Positions 21,858 through 34,931 of a stretch of DNA of 64,000 nucleotides are shown one piece after another. A program made the position numbers and the translations under genes. The notes beneath the pieces are model-generated. The model saw only the letters and a program-made list of their open reading frames with translations. It searched no databases and was not told the origin of the DNA. The stretch is from NCBI GenBank assembly GCA_037176885.1, contig JAWWNJ010000161.1, positions 310,001-374,000 of the forward strand. The letters are read 5' to 3'. The DNA comes from Favolaschia claudopus. Taxonomy: Eukaryota; Basidiomycota; Agaricomycetes; Agaricales; Mycenaceae. The number at the start of each line of letters is the position of its first letter. The stretch's first letter is position 1.

Positions 21858-22978
21858 GCTGGAGGGCGAGAGTGCGGCAGTTCAGGTATGGGTTCATTCA
21901 TTCATCATGTCGTGGTCGAATTGGAAGCTTATGGATTCTTAGAGTACTCCACAGAGGAGACGCGAATAAGGCCCTGAGATGTGACTTTTATTCGTTTGAA
22001 CGCAAATAGATGGAAAGCGAACCCTGAGAGTAGGTGGCAGCAAGGTAGTTTTCTTCAGTTGGCAGTGCTTGGGCAGTGCTGCTTGGAGTTCCATCAGGAA
22101 AATCCGGTTTTGAGCCATAGACCTCCATAGAGAACGGTCTACTATGGGAGGCTATGAGTCACTCTGGCGCACTATGGTGCACTTTAGATTGCGCCCCTCC
22201 ACTCTGAGTGTCTATCAAGCACTATGACGCTCTATGAGGTCCAATGCGGCTTTCCAAAGGAGGCTCAAAATGGCGTCTTTGGACAATATTGAATGCAGGC
22301 CGCAATGCAACAGAAGCGAAGCTGGGCAGAAAATTGAAACTCGCCAAGTCGGACTGTCGGAGGTCGAGAAAAAACTTTCAAAAAGACAAGTCCGAATGGT
22401 CACGTGGGCGTGTGCGTGGGATCTGGTTCGTTTTGATCAAACATCGTACGACTTTTCTTTGTCTGTCACCACTTCATGGGAAATTGGGCCGACACCCCGA
22501 CCTTCCTTTTTAGGACGTCCGGCAATTACGGTTAACTTGGTAGCCGAGCAGGCGCAAGAAATGCCCAAGTCAACTTATCGACGACAATGTAAGTGTGGGC
22601 CTCCAGTTGCACACAGGCAAACTCATCTTAATTCAAAAGAAGGGGTACTGTGTAGTATTGTATTACTATGCTGTCTTTTAATTACAATCTCGACCAATGC
22701 ACCAAGTGGCAAGTCCGTCATGACTAATCGGACTAAGCGCGGTGGCAAGGCATCACGTCCCAGTAGAGGTAACGAGTCACGATGAAGGGAGGATTGAGAT
22801 TGTAGGGGGAAGAAGCGAGGGCGCAGGAGGGACTCACCAAGGTCATAAGTATAATACCTCCTCCCGAATATCCAACAGCTTGAGGGGGCTGGCGAAGTGT
22901 CGATATTGACGTGTGACCACACCTAGTGATGCCCGGTTTACAAGGCGAAGCTGTGTTTTGAGCAAGTGATTCGGAAGG

Positions 22979-23454
22979 CACACCGCGGGAGCGCGCAAAA
23001 AAGGCTCCCCACAGTTAGATTTTAATTTAAGATATTGAGGTACAAAAAAAGTTCCTAATATAGTACTTTGATATCAGAGATAAAAGGCTCCCCAAAAGTT
23101 CCCCCGATTAGTCCGAAACTTAGATGCAAAACAGGCTTGATCATTTTTTGAGATAAAAAGGTGTGACTTAAGCGGCTCATTTCCGCGCAACTTACGTCGG
23201 GTATCAGGGTGCCTGATTTTTCCTTCTTATCACACATAATAAAGAGTCGTTTTTGAGCCTGATTATTACCTATAAGAAGCTGGGAATTAGGGCCCAAGAT
23301 ACGGCAAATATCAAGGCTGAGTAAAAGTGGGCCTGATATTTGCCATATTAGGCCCCCGTTTACCCGTCGTCCGATCGTCCACCGACGGTCGTCCGCTCGA
23401 TCGTCCGCTCATCGTCGCGGTACCAGCAATAAGTCAAAGAAAACATGAATTTGT
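22979..23454 (+). repeat. Left long terminal inverted repeat
   Basis: About 475 bp, including an A/T-rich part with GGTACAAAAAAAGTTCC, and ending near GCGGTACCAGCAATAAG. It is inverted at 25860-26326. Confidence 0.85.
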
Positions 23455-23697
23455 TTCACAATTTAATCTGCATCGATCCCCTATACCACTGACTTCAATC
23501 GCGTCCAGCACGCATCTCGATCCCGGCTCGCATCCGATACATACTTACACAAACGAATGGACGACGACTGCATCAGCAGCCCCATTGGCCGACGTCCTGC
23601 GTGAAGCTGACGGGTGAGTCGAATTTTTTCTTTCGTTCGTTTAACGGATTTGTTTTGTAGAGGCCCTGATTCACGCTCGTCTTCGTTCGCGTGGGCT

Positions 23698-25256
23698 CAT
23701 CAGGGAAACCCAGAAATGCCAATTCCCCCAAAAAGTCCATAATTGTTCCAAATTGGCCATAATTGGGAGATTGTCCGAAATTGGCAGATTGGCTATGTCC
23801 TAATCCGTTTATGGCAATTGTCACCAATTATCGCGGATTGTCGACTATTGTCGACCGTTATTTGAGATTGTGAGGCATTGAGAGGGATTTTCAGGGACTC
23901 GAGCTTTGCATACCGGACGGTAGAAAATGAAAACCAATTTATTCACTAAGTACGACAGTATACATACAACGAAGCCAACCATTCACAACAACTATAAGCG
24001 GCAGCACAGACCCAAACCAACGAGGTTGTGTGCAGTACAGCGTAAGTGATCCTACAGGCATGCTTGGTCAGTATTGGACGCCGCCGAAACAAAGAATATG
24101 ACCCACATGCATGACAAAACGCTGATACAACGTCGATGAACAATTTAGCAGCGCTGGGGTCATACATCAGATGCGTGAAGATAGAAACGACAATGGAACA
24201 CGTACAACAACAGACCACAGCGAGCAGAGATCGGCGACTGGTGACTGATCGTCTGGACAGTAAATCGAGGCAAATAGCCATGGGGGAGCACTACGGAGTA
24301 GCGGAACAGGGCACTTACTGCGCGGCTGCGAGAAAAGATTAGCGCGTGAGAAGAGTACAGTCCAAGCCGTGGACATACCTGTTCAATGTCGTCGTCGCCG
24401 TGACGTCCATCGAGACCGAAAGAAAAGCCCCCATTCATCTTGAAGGCATGTAGAACATACAGGCCGGCTTCGGTCAGCACCAGCAATAAAGAATCACTGT
24501 CATCACCACAACTCACCATTTCACCATCCTGACACATAGCTCAAGCAGTCGTATACACCGGCGTTGAAGGGGAGCCCCAACTGGTCTGTGTTCAGGGTTG
24601 CGACCTCGGAAAGAAGATGGTGCTGGGAAGAACATTAGTATGTGCTGCTAGAAGTCTAGGAAAGGGACGCACGAGCTACATAAGGGTGCGATACAAGACA
24701 AACACGACTGACGACGACGACAAGCTGAAATGGAGTCGTCAGTCGAGAACAAGGAAGAGTGGCATGGAGTACATACCAGTGTTGAAGTATGATACAGACT
24801 GTCCAGGACAACCCAGACGTCGCGCGAGGAAGAGACCGGGAGAGGTTGGCAGAGAGAAGATGGGGGGAGAAGACAAGAAGCGATTGTTTGTTTGGACGAC
24901 ATCAAAACGAACCAGATTTTGCGCGCACGTGCAGCAACGTGGCAACCGGGAACTCCTTCTTCCGGTCCGTGACATGAGAAGATTGATGTCGGCTCTGGAC
25001 TTAGTCGAAATTTTGCAAGGTGAGGAATGTCCTATATTGTGAATGCTAGCGTATTCAGACTAGATGGGCACTCGGGTGCTTTGCATGGTGTTAATAACGT
25101 CAAAGCGGGCTCAAAGGCAAAAATTCCCCGAATTATTGTGTTTTGTTAAACATTATCGGAGATTATCACCGATTGTCGTGATTGTGACAGATTATCAGCT
25201 TTGGCGAAAATTGGTGACAATTTTGTGCCAATTGGCATTTCTGGTTTTTCCTGATG
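23698..25256. mobile_element. Nested insertion with short inverted ends (CATCAGGGAAACCC type)
   Basis: Left end CATCAGGGAAACCCAGAAAT (23698) is matched in inverted form with three differences, ending at 25256. Next to both ends the sequence is made of short ATTGTC/ATTATCG/AATTGG motifs (23725-23890 and 25110-25235), like subterminal repeats. The ends share CATCAGG(R)AAA with the outer element at 22092, so both may belong to one family. CT lies outside both ends. The interior (23930-25060) has overlapping open frames on both strands but no recognised protein. It interrupts a captured gene. Confidence 0.55.
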
Positions 25257-25762
25257 CTGGCCGTGGGGTCGTTTGCTTGCTGGTGTGGACATTCGCACCG
25301 CGAGTTCTTCTGGAGTTGGGGCATACCGCCGAGGAGCATCTCAAGAAAGGAGAGACGTCCGTCTTCTACCACCGTTTGACGAGCGCCGAAGAGGACCTCA
25401 TTTTGGGGGTGTACTCGATCAAGATGAGTAAGTTTCTTTATTTTGTCTAGTCTTCTATCTAGCTAATATCATCTCCAGACCAGTTGAATCATATTGACCC
25501 AAGCGGACACCAAGAAAAGCGCGTTTCATGGTGGCCACAGGCGGGCGCATTCTTCAACTCTGAGCTGAACGTTGGTTGGTGGACGCAGGACTGCGAGAAT
25601 TGGTTTCAGGAAATCTTGGGAGAATTTCGGAAAAATACAGCGCAGCTGCTCAACAACGCGCGCTGGGCTAAGCGGATCCGTGGATACAACGCCGCCTTAC
25701 GAGCCTCCAAGAATCTTGATGCTATTTGTGCCGACTTTTTGGACACTGGGGCATTGCCTTGA
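25257..25762 (+). pseudogene. 3' exons of an interrupted captured gene, unknown function
   Basis: A coding-looking frame (from about 25275) reads LEHTAEEHL-like and SVFYHRLTSAEEDLILGVY segments to 25427. A 51-nt GTAAGT...CTCCAG intron then joins it in frame to 25479-25762, which contains HIDPSGHQEKRVSWWPQAG, WWTQDCENWFQEILGEFR and a stop after DTGALP. Upstream, beyond the 1.56-kb insertion, a likely exon of the same gene lies near 23560-23700, with a splice donor GTGAGT at about 23613 and acceptor TTTTGTAG at 23660. The gene is therefore broken. No family was recognised. Confidence 0.5.
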
Positions 25763-25859
25763 TGTTTTCCGTAGCTGTAAAGTAAATACTGTTGTACATT
25801 CACATAGTTGACTAGTTCTTTCGTACGCTACCATTACTGCGACGATGTATCAAACATTA

Positions 25860-26326
25860 CAACAAATTCATCTTATTGCTGGTACCGCGACGATGAGCGT
25901 CCGATGAGCGGACGACGCGTCGGTGGATGATCGGACGACGGGTAAACGGGAGCCTAATATGGCAAATATCAGGCTCACTTTTACTCAGCCTTGATATTTG
26001 CCATATCTTGGGCCCTAATTCCCAGCTTCTTATAGGTAATAATCAGGCTCAAAAACGACTCTTTATTATGTGTGATAAGAAGGAAAAATCAGGCACCCTG
26101 ATACCCGACGTAAGTTGCGCGGAAATGAGCCGCTTAAGTCACACCTTTTTATCTCAAAAAATGATCAAGCCTGTTTTGCATCTAAGTTTCGGACTAATCG
26201 GGGGAACTTTTGGGGAGCCTTTTATCTTTGATATCAAAGTACTATATTAGGAACTTTTTTTGTACCTCAATATCTTAAATTAAAATCTAACTGTGGGGAG
26301 CCTTTTTTGCGCGCTCCCGCGGTGTG
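25860..26326 (-). repeat. Right long terminal inverted repeat
   Basis: Inverted partner of 22979-23454, with only scattered substitutions over more than 400 bp, which suggests a fairly recent insertion. Confidence 0.85.
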
Positions 26327-27948
26327 AGGAGCTCGAGAGGGTGAAAATAGGCGGGGAATGCGGAGGGCAGGCATGGCGACATCGTCGTAGATGGTAAGGA
26401 CGAGTTTGACTTTGTTTGGGTAGAATGATGTGGCATGGTTGCCGGCATTCCCAAAAAGGAAGGTCGGGGTGTTGGCCCAAATTTCCACTTCATGCATCTT
26501 CACCCCCCGCCGCCATTGCACCTCACCCAGCTTACCTGCTATCGTGATCTACAACCTCATCAAATCTCTTCAACTCGTCCTTCTCAGAGCATCCTCGTCA
26601 ACCAGCCTCGAGCAGTGAACGGTGTCGCGCACGTCCTCAAAACGGATCCTAGTAGTAATTTGGCGTCCATACACCCCCGGTGTGTGTTTACCCTCTAGTC
26701 AACGCTGCACTGGCTAATTCGACGGGCGTTCGGCGTCCCTTTACACCCTTATCTCCTCCGCCGTTTTCCGCACTTGGCATCGGCTCTTCCATGACCTCAA
26801 ACTGTTTCCCGTCACAATCCACCTCGAGTCCTTGCCTCAAGTATTCGAATACCTCCTCCCCTGTCCCTCAAGATCCCCCACTCGTTGTACCGCCGTCCCC
26901 GTCCCTCCTGCCCATGGACTTCCATCGTCCGCAGCAACAGTCTGCGCATCTCCGGCGCGCGCATTATTCTCCGCCGGTGTCCTGCACCCTACCGCGTACT
27001 CGTACAACGGATGCTCTAAGGGCCGCAACGTGTCCGCGCCGCCGCCGCCACTTGCTCATCACCCTGGCGACCGGCACGGTTCATCACATCCGTACTACGC
27101 TTCACCGTTCACGGGCTGCCGTATGCTCGTCCTCCCTGCTCACTTTCCGAGTATGCAGCTTGGTTTGCCTCAGCCTCCGTCGACGCGGACACTCAACTCT
27201 ACCTCAGTGACTGCAAGAATTGTTGGCCGGCCTTCAACGAATGCTTTTTTATTTATTTTACAAGTCCTCCTTCAAAGCTTCAAGTCCTTTTTCAATCTCG
27301 GCGTTCATCGTGTATTGGCTCGCGATTACGATCCAGCCTTTCTTGTTTGAATCAAAGTTCTATCAGCGCCGCTTTACCCCTCCCCCTCTTATCCACGCGA
27401 CCCATAATCCAGCCCGTGTCAGATTCATCTCTTCAAGTTCTCCGTCGGCTCTGCCATGCTTCCAGCTAGAGACACCGCGACGCTCAATACACTCCCCTCG
27501 AAACTTCTTGACATGCCTGTCACAAGCAACACTTCTTCGACCTCTGCAACGTAAACCTCCGAATCAAGTACCGTGCTTCGCCTTGCTTTATTCCCAATAC
27601 GTTGCAGGCCTCTTTGCCTCCTTCCCCCGCTCTTCCTATCTGCCGCAATATCCACTCTCCCTTGCCTGGTGTCAGACTGCCGGTTATATACATGTAGTAG
27701 TGCTTATTCTTGCAATATATGAATTGTTTCGCATTTTTATTGTGTTCGCTTTGAGCCACTTTGACGACTTTGAGCACTATAAGCGCTATGACTATGGCTA
27801 CTTTGACCAACTCTGGGTGTCTATGAATCTGATCACGGTGCACCCAGGTTTCTATGTAGCTGGGTCCTCCGCTATGACGTCTTTGACGTCTATGGGGTGC
27901 TATGGCGGTCTCTGGCGGTCTTTGGCGCAGTTTCAGTTTTTCCTGATG

Positions 27949-28595
27949 TCGAGCCCAATTCCTCCAAGCTATTTTGTTATCTGTTCATTCTGGCTGTCAC
28001 ACATGCCGGGTGAGTGCGGGGTAGACAGGCCAGCGAAGGAAAAGTACTCACAATAAAGTTTGTGTGCGAAGTTTGGTGGACAAAACTGAACATATTTCAG
28101 CCTTTCGCACGTTGCGACAAATAACATCCCAGTTTTCACATCTTTGCTATTCAATCGGGGGTAACGGGTTTTGGCTTCGGACGTGAGTATACTCATATCT
28201 GTACGCCAGCATCGCACAAAGAAAGCCACGCACCAAAACAGTTGCATGAGGCGTCGAAGATGGTGGTCAGAAGGGAAGAGTGGTCGGCCGCTTAATGCCG
28301 ATCATTTTCGCTCTCGCTTGGTGTGTCACGTTGTCACCGTGACCGCCTGTGACTCTCTTGTTTCTGACCTCCATGTCGTCGTGACCAGGCACCGGCTTGT
28401 GCTGCTCCTTTTGCTAGTTTGCTATCACATTTTGCGCGTTGTATCCCTTCTTAACTCATGACGACATCTTGGGCTAAGTATTCAGCATAAGTACCTCCTA
28501 GAGAAAAGAACATATTTATTACATCTACATCTTATCGATCCGAATTCAACAAGAATTCAATCTGACGATTATACGAAGCTACACGATCACTCTAC
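27949..28595. other. Intergenic, no gene recognised
   Basis: Spacer between the nested transposon block and the 3' end of an F-box gene. It includes the likely 3' untranslated region of that gene. No structure was seen. Confidence 0.4.
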
Positions 28596-30006
28596 TCATA
28601 CAAGCATTCGCAAAGAAACCACACCCCGGGAATACATCTCGGGCAGCAATCCCGGGATCCTCGCAAGCATCTTGTCTTCAAACCGTCTCCAATCTTGCTG
28701 AGGAGGTGACCTCGACACCTCCGAATCCATTCCGTGCGTTAGATCGACGAGCAACGTAAAAGCCTGCAGCGTCGGCAGCCGCTTCCCCGCAAGGACACGG
28801 TCTAGCATGCCCCAATGCTCCTCTCGAACCTCCCACCGCTCGCTCGCCGCCGACCGGTTTAAAGAGTGGAACCCGAGTTCGAGGACTTCCAAAAGGTCGA
28901 GGCGGTCGGGGAGTTGCATGAGGATGAGAAATGGGATGGTAGGGGTTACGATTTGGATGCGTTGGAGCGTGGTGAAGCTGGATAAGCTGGTAGGACTCGG
29001 CAGAATGAGTTCTAGTATACGGAGATGATTAATATTAATAATCCTGTTTGAACAATGAATGGAACAACGCACCGTGAGTGATGTAGAGAGTATGTAGCTG
29101 TGCGCCCACGCGGTCCAGAAATCTCTGACCTACACCCTTCCCATGTGCATTCAATGCCCATTCCACAGAATCGAGTTGAAGAGAATAAAGTCCGCCGATG
29201 TCGAATACACACTCGTTGCTGCACATCCAACTCTCGAGGACGGGAGACGAGCCATCCAAAATCAGATTCCTCACAAACTTGAGCGGTCGGGTGACGTGCT
29301 CGGCATCGGCATCATTCGTCGGTGGACTGAGCCGGGTGTACAGGTTTGCCGTGTCGGAGGGGACGAGCGGGTGGAGGGAGATGGTATGGATATTTGGACT
29401 AGTACTGCAGCTCCCGAAAACGAGATTGAGGGCGGAAGAGTGGTGGAAGCAGCCTTTGAGCGAGACGGTGTGGATTGAGGGGGTAGCGAGCAATTGACCC
29501 GCAGCGGCGAAGAGCGTATCGTCCCGAACGACGCCTTGCTCGGCGCTGAGTTCCTCTAGATTGAATCCGCTGTGCTCTTCAAGCAGCGTCAGTTCCGCAT
29601 CGCTGTGGCAGCCGAGCCCACGCGCCCTGACGAGGGGCTTCGTCCCCGCGCTAGCGAAGGTATCTAACTCCAATCCGACTTCCTTGAGTCGCGTGAGTTG
29701 CATGTCGACGAGGTGGCGCAGCGCCTGTGTGTCGACAGACGCTCGTAGCACTCGGATGAGTGAGCGCAGGTGTGGGGACGTGCGAACGACGGTGGCAAGC
29801 GCGGAAATGATCGCGAGGGATTGTTCGCGTGTCGGTCGGCGGAGGTCGAGGGTGCGGAAGAGGCGCTCCTGCGCGTGGTATCTGAAGTAGGGGGATGCGA
29901 GAGCGAAGGCTTTGAGGTCGTCTGTAGGCGATTGGGATTCTGGATCGGGTAGGAAAGCGCAGATGTGCGCCAAGAGCTCTGGGATTTCGATGATGCGGGC
30001 TGCCAT
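28596..30006 (-). CDS. F-box/leucine-rich-like protein, 449 aa
   Basis: Two exons, 30006-29073 and 29011-28596, join through a 61-nt GT-AG intron and give 449 residues. The N-terminus (IIEIPELLAHICAFLPDPES) is an F-box helix pair, followed by FALASPYFRYHAQERLFRTL as in agaric F-box proteins. The rest is a series of irregular leucine-rich units such as LKEVGLELDTF, HTVSLKGC, LYSLQLDSVEW and LDLLEVLELGFHSL, which would form a solenoid that binds substrate. It probably acts as a substrate adaptor of an SCF ubiquitin ligase. The start at MAARIIEIP is chosen because it directly precedes the F-box. It is one of five F-box genes in the window; they are too divergent to be recent copies. Confidence 0.85.
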
Positions 30007-31243
30007 TGCTACCAGTGGGGTTGGTGGGAGAAGCCAGGGATGGGGGGAATGGACGTACCGTAGTTGATGAACTAAGGGAAAGAAGAAGGCGGTCACTGTG
30101 CCACTCACCCTCACCACACTGCCAAACAGAACAATTTCGCTATTGTTTGCTAGAGGGTTGAGTTCCCACGTATAAACGCGTGGCCGCACGAGTGCTGAGG
30201 ATTCCCAGAGTTGCGCTTTGCTGCTGAAAAGCTTTTGCAGCCTGCTTTGGTGCGACGAATGATATTTTTATTGGTCCTTAAAGCGCGGTGTTTCTCAGGA
30301 GAAGACACAGAAAGCAACCCTGGACGAACGTACTGAAATTTTCGCATGTTCTCTCTCTTGTCTCGGATCTAGATAGATTACAGATCGGAACGATTTGGTA
30401 TGCAAAATCCCCTATCGAGAAACATCAAGCGTTGGATGCGCCGCTCGTCGGAGTGCAGATATCTGGTAAATGCGCAGATTTTCAGAAAAAACGAGAAGCA
30501 ACCAGAGAAAGAATTGTAGAGACGACGACCATTCCCGAGAACCATCAGGTCTGAGCCACGAGTAGGTTCGCGAGGAGGCGCCATGTGAAGGAGCCACTGG
30601 GGAGACCCGCAAGCAAGTCGATCCACGACCGCAAGAAGTCTTGTCTCTGAGTGCCAGACTGACAAAGACTGAAGACATTCGCCAGGATGGTGGTTAAAGG
30701 GAAACAGAGTCGGGGATTGCCGAACCATTTTGATCGGTGAGCCGCCATGCGATGTTACATCATCATCACGAGCTGTGACTCAGACTCTCCTGATCCCAAC
30801 CACCACCGTCTCCTGGTGCTCACCGACTGCTTTCGGCCTCTTGGACTCCACTCCTCCAATATTGTATGATTTTTAAGCATGGCATAAGGCACACATACAC
30901 CCATGTCGAATCCGCTCAATTCACGACCCTAAAACTGACGGTCGAGTCGGGATCTCCGACTCGTCAGAGTCGTCACTCGATCGTTCTTGAAATTATTTTC
31001 TTTCAGGGTGAAATCAAGGTATTCCAAACCTCGGCCTCAGATATGACGAGTGAATGTCCGTGCTTGGGGCGCAATTTATCAATCCGAGCTCACTCGGCCG
31101 CCGCCGCAGAATTCTTCCAATGCTCTTGGTTACCATCTGTTCTGCCAGCCTACTTGCCTCCCATCGCGGGATTCACGTCTGCCCCGGACAAATCAACGCG
31201 AATTCTCATTCTCTCACCGAAACTCGACGTAAGGCTTCCCGGC
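30007..31243. other. 1.2 kb without a recognised gene
   Basis: Upstream region of the F-box gene, up to the border of the MULE at 31244. Open frames on both strands (for example around 30378-30728) have no family motif. The last nine bases (31235-31243) are the left target duplication of the MULE. Confidence 0.45.
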
Positions 31244-34200
31244 GAGACCGCAAAAAGTAACTTGAGTGAGCTTACTTGTACTTTGATGGGCGGTTCCCCT
31301 GGCTGGGGTTACTTTACTTAACTTGACTTGACTTTACTTAACTTTACTTAACTTTTCCCACGCTTGGCGAAACTAACTTGTACTTGTACGGTTATAATGT
31401 TATGCAATTGGAGATGCCTGAGACCTTTTCTGACGCATCTTTCAGTTATTTATAGGCAATATCTGGCCTCCCAGGTGCTCAGTTCCCCTTGTGAATCATA
31501 TCTTGGAAAAATGATCTCTGTGCTGCCTTGGGCAAGTTGTTCGCAGTTGATTTCAATTGTAAAAAGCAATAGATGCCTCTACGAGTCTCCTTAAGCATGA
31601 ATGGGAGTCAAATAGACTATCAGAAGCACTCAGGACAATGTGATAACCGACCCCTTTCTCGATTACGCTGGTATGTTCAAAATTCCAAATTAGGCAGTCT
31701 GCGGAGTTGTTTGCGGTGTCCCTTGTGGCACTAAAATCAGTTCAAGGTACTCAGAGCAGCCATAGATCACCGTAATAGAGGTTACTTCACTTCACTTTAC
31801 TTTACTTAGCTGTACTTAACTTTGCTTGACCGGCCAAGTACATCAGCAAAAGTAACTTATGCCATCAGATGGCATCAATTACAGCCAAGTTACATCAATT
31901 ACAGCCAAGTATCCCAGTTAACCGCCCGTTACCGCAATCAAAATGAATTTCGAGCCGTAGAATAGATTATTGAAGCCTGTTTAGTGTGTTTTGAGGCGTC
32001 GTTTATGATACCTACACTTTCCCGAAGTGTTTTGGCAAAAATATGCGAGTTTTGATCAAATTTGAGGTTATGGTTGGATTTCACGATTGTACTGAACGTT
32101 GTTGGAAAAACCGGTTGAACGAGGTCCGAATAAGCAGTAGGTGTTGTCAGCTTGCAATACAAATGATCTAGGAGTCAAGAATGGAAAAAGAAAAATGTTC
32201 CTTCTTCCTCCGGTTTCTTTCTATCGAGATTGATACTTCTTCGGTGCAAGTCTTGTACAGAGACTCCGAGTCCTGGAGAATATACAGTAGCAGCAAGTGT
32301 TCCGAGATATTTGAGTGCGAATACACTTTGAATTTTGCGGATTTGTGTCCTTTCCGAGCTTCCCATCTCTCGCTCCCCCAACTGATACATACTTCTTCGG
32401 TGTAGCTCTCGGACTCGCGGCCTGGTATGACAGTTCTCGGGTCCCATACTGTGCTCCAATTACAAGGTAGACTTTTCAGACACGCTAAAGTATTCCTACA
32501 CTTAACGGAAATTTTAGCAGTCAATTTGGTCCAGCTACCTGTCTCCGAGTCCTCGTTTAACTAAGAAAATCAAGCCGGGTAACTACCTGCTACTTGCGGG
32601 GTTTACTTGCAGACTGCAGTTTTACTTGACTTAGATTTTCCATCTGGCTTCGTGGATCTCAAGCCCGATTGGGATTTGGATTTGGCAAAAATCCACTGCA
32701 AGAGCTGAGATCCTTCGAAATCCGAACTGAAATCCACGCAATCAGCTACTGTGATATATCCTAACGTACTTCACTTTACTTTACTGACTTTCATTACTGT
32801 ACTTTCACTTTACTTTACTTTACTTACTGCACTTTGACTGTACTTGATTTTACCGAGGTACTCCCCCTTTCAAGTGTACTGTTCGTCCTTCGGCTTGAGT
32901 GTGGCTGGCTCGGTGACGGGGCCGAATGTCGGTTCACAGACCGGCAGACATTCGGCATGTGTCGGACTTGGGGAACCGATTCGCGGAAGTCAAACCCGGC
33001 CGGCAAGTTGAAAATGGAGTTCCTCCCTTGTTATGAAACTTAGCTCCACGCATAGGGAAGAAGGCGAATCTAACACTCTCACCGAGTTGACAGGGTAAAT
33101 GTTCTTCTTTGGATGTTCTGGATGCTTGACATAGGAGGAATTTACTTCTACATGTACATCTCCAAGTCAATCTGAATGTCGCCTCCCGATCTTTGCCTCC
33201 GCTCTCTTGGGTTCCCTTCATTTACTTTACTTTACTGTGTCTGAATTTACTTCAATGTAACTGTACTGTACTTTTACTTCCCCTGGCCGTTACTTATTAC
33301 TTTACTTATTCTACTTTACTTTGGCTACGCTCAGGCTACACCAAGGTTGGGTATCTCCACTTGAAGCCCTTAGTTTACCTCGACGGCCTTACACATGGAA
33401 CAGGCTTTAAGTAGCTTGTCGTCTATCCGACCAATCACAGCGAAAACTTATTTCTTTGGCTACTCGTACTCGACTGATTGAGTACAAGTTCTCTTCGCTA
33501 TAAGCCCAACTCGACTTGCATTAATTGATTCATCTTTGCTTACACTATACTTTACTCGGACTGGACTTTAAATTTGTCCTCCTCAACTTCTACTTTACTT
33601 GCCTCTCACCGTATGATTTCAATTAAGGACCTAATTCGGATGTGAAAGATGGGTTTGCGGCGAGCGTGACCGGGCCAAGAAAAATTCGACAAAGACAAAA
33701 TTCTCTTGAAGAGAAACAGCCACAGATTTGGGTTGAGTTCTGGGATATCACTCGATGCATCCGAGCCTTTCTATGAAAATTTCAACTTCAATTTATGAAA
33801 CACCAATCTCACCTCGAAACCTTCTCTGATATGCAGTTAGGGATAGATCTCAAAGGTAGGGCGCTGGAAATGCTGCAGACCCCACACGAAGTCGCTGCTC
33901 GTCAGCCCATCGGGCTCTGATGTTTGTCTGAATCCGGCACCGTGGTTTGGCCGGACGTTTCCTCTCCACGCTGTTGGACAAGAATATTGATGAACGAGAC
34001 AAGAATAAGTTCAACAACAGCTTACCTATCCGGATGCGAACGACTAAATTTGGATCCTTCCTTCAGGAGCGCAGTGATGTCCCTGAATGTGAAGAGGGGA
34101 TCCGTGATGAAATGAGCGCGGAAGAGCTGCGCTTGGCCGGGGTAAACCCTAAGTTCACTTGATCCTGTTCTACGTCGTCAGAGTCCGCAAGGATAATGGA

Positions 34201-34931
34201 AGAGGGTGCGGCAAGGAGGGACCGGTACTTAGCCCACTCGATAAGGGGGGAGGTTGTAGTGGTATGCATATGTATTATCGTTGGAATAATTGAGTATGGC
34301 TATGATCATAAGGGTCCAGATTGCGAGACTGCGGGAGCCAACTTGACGAGAACGAGGATTCAGAGCAGTTGCGAGATCAAAATTCGGGCGATGTAAAAGG
34401 GTAAGTATTCCCTCGAAGTTTGAGGGGTATTGATTCCTGTTGGTGTGAGAACGAGAAGAGTCGCCAGTCATGATCGGAATTACACCATACGACGCGAACA
34501 AGTGCGGAGAACAAAGAAGAGAGGAAGGAAACAGAATCGCCACGCGTCACATGTTGGTCTTTCACATGACCGTGGTGCCGAAACTCCACTCTTGGCATCT
34601 ACTTGCTCCTTGCTTTGGTCAACACCGTGCGTTGCTCGGTTAGGGCACTCAATAACTCGATCCGGGACTTCAGCTCACCCCTGATAGTATACCCGGTCTC
34701 AAGTTCCTTTGTTTCACCGCGAAATCCAGGTATTTCACGGTTATCATACGGTAAATACGCCCTACAGACGTTCTACTTAAAGTTACTTCCTGTAACTTTT
34801 ATCAACTTAAAGGTGCTTAACTTGACTTATACTGTGCTTTTACTTACCAAGTTAACATCCCCAGCCATAAGTAAAGTAAAGTTAGTTTTGGCAGGCCAAG
34901 TTAGTTTTGACAAGTTACTTTGGTAACCGTC
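31244..34931. mobile_element. Non-autonomous MULE, 3.7 kb, with 9-bp target duplication
   Basis: The left end GAGACCGCAAAAAGTAACTT is the same as that of the autonomous MULE at 43975. The right end reads AAGTTACTTTGGTAACCGTC, again matching that element. CTTCCCGGC stands directly outside both ends (31235-31243 and 34932-34940), a perfect 9-bp duplication as made by Mutator-like transposases. Inside, clusters of TTTACTT/TAACTTTACTT repeats (around 31305-31350, 31790-31830, 32760-32840, 33220-33310, 34790-34915) occur mainly near the ends. No transposase was found. It is probably moved by the protein encoded at 45454-50766. Confidence 0.88.

Larger units (their letters stand above)
22979..26326. 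mobile_element. 3.3-kb transposon with about 460-bp terminal inverted repeats
   Basis: The ends read CACACCGCGGGAGCGCGC on the left and the reverse complement on the right (ending 26326). The inverted match continues with few differences to about 23454 and 25860. AGG stands directly outside both ends (22976-22978 and 26327-26329), which fits a 3-bp target duplication. CAC termini plus a 3-bp duplication resemble CACTA (CMC) elements. No transposase was found inside. Instead there is an interrupted gene of unknown function, itself split by a second insertion (23698-25256). It is probably a non-autonomous element that captured host sequence. Confidence 0.8.
22092..27948. mobile_element. Outer DNA-transposon remnant with CATCAGGAAAA ends, host of nested elements
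   Basis: CATCAGGAAAA at 22092 and its reverse complement ending at 27948 bound the region, with TC directly outside both ends. Both end regions are filled with short CTATGA/CTATGG-type motifs (22120-22240 and 27770-27930), as expected for subterminal transposase-binding repeats. A block with CACCCCGACCTTCC at about 22475-22530 recurs inverted at about 26435-26500, supporting one inverted-repeat unit. The element is split by another transposon at 22979-26326. The right arm (26540-27900) has long pyrimidine-rich open frames but no recognised protein. Borders and family are uncertain. Confidence 0.45.

Noticed and set aside
26680..28056. Overlapping plus-strand frames of 172-278 residues
   Set aside because: The strand is pyrimidine-rich and stop-poor; the translations are Pro/Ser-rich without a family signal and lie in a transposon arm.
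32160..34600. Frames inside the non-autonomous MULE as a possible transposase remnant
   Set aside because: None shares a visible motif with the transposase at 45454-50766.
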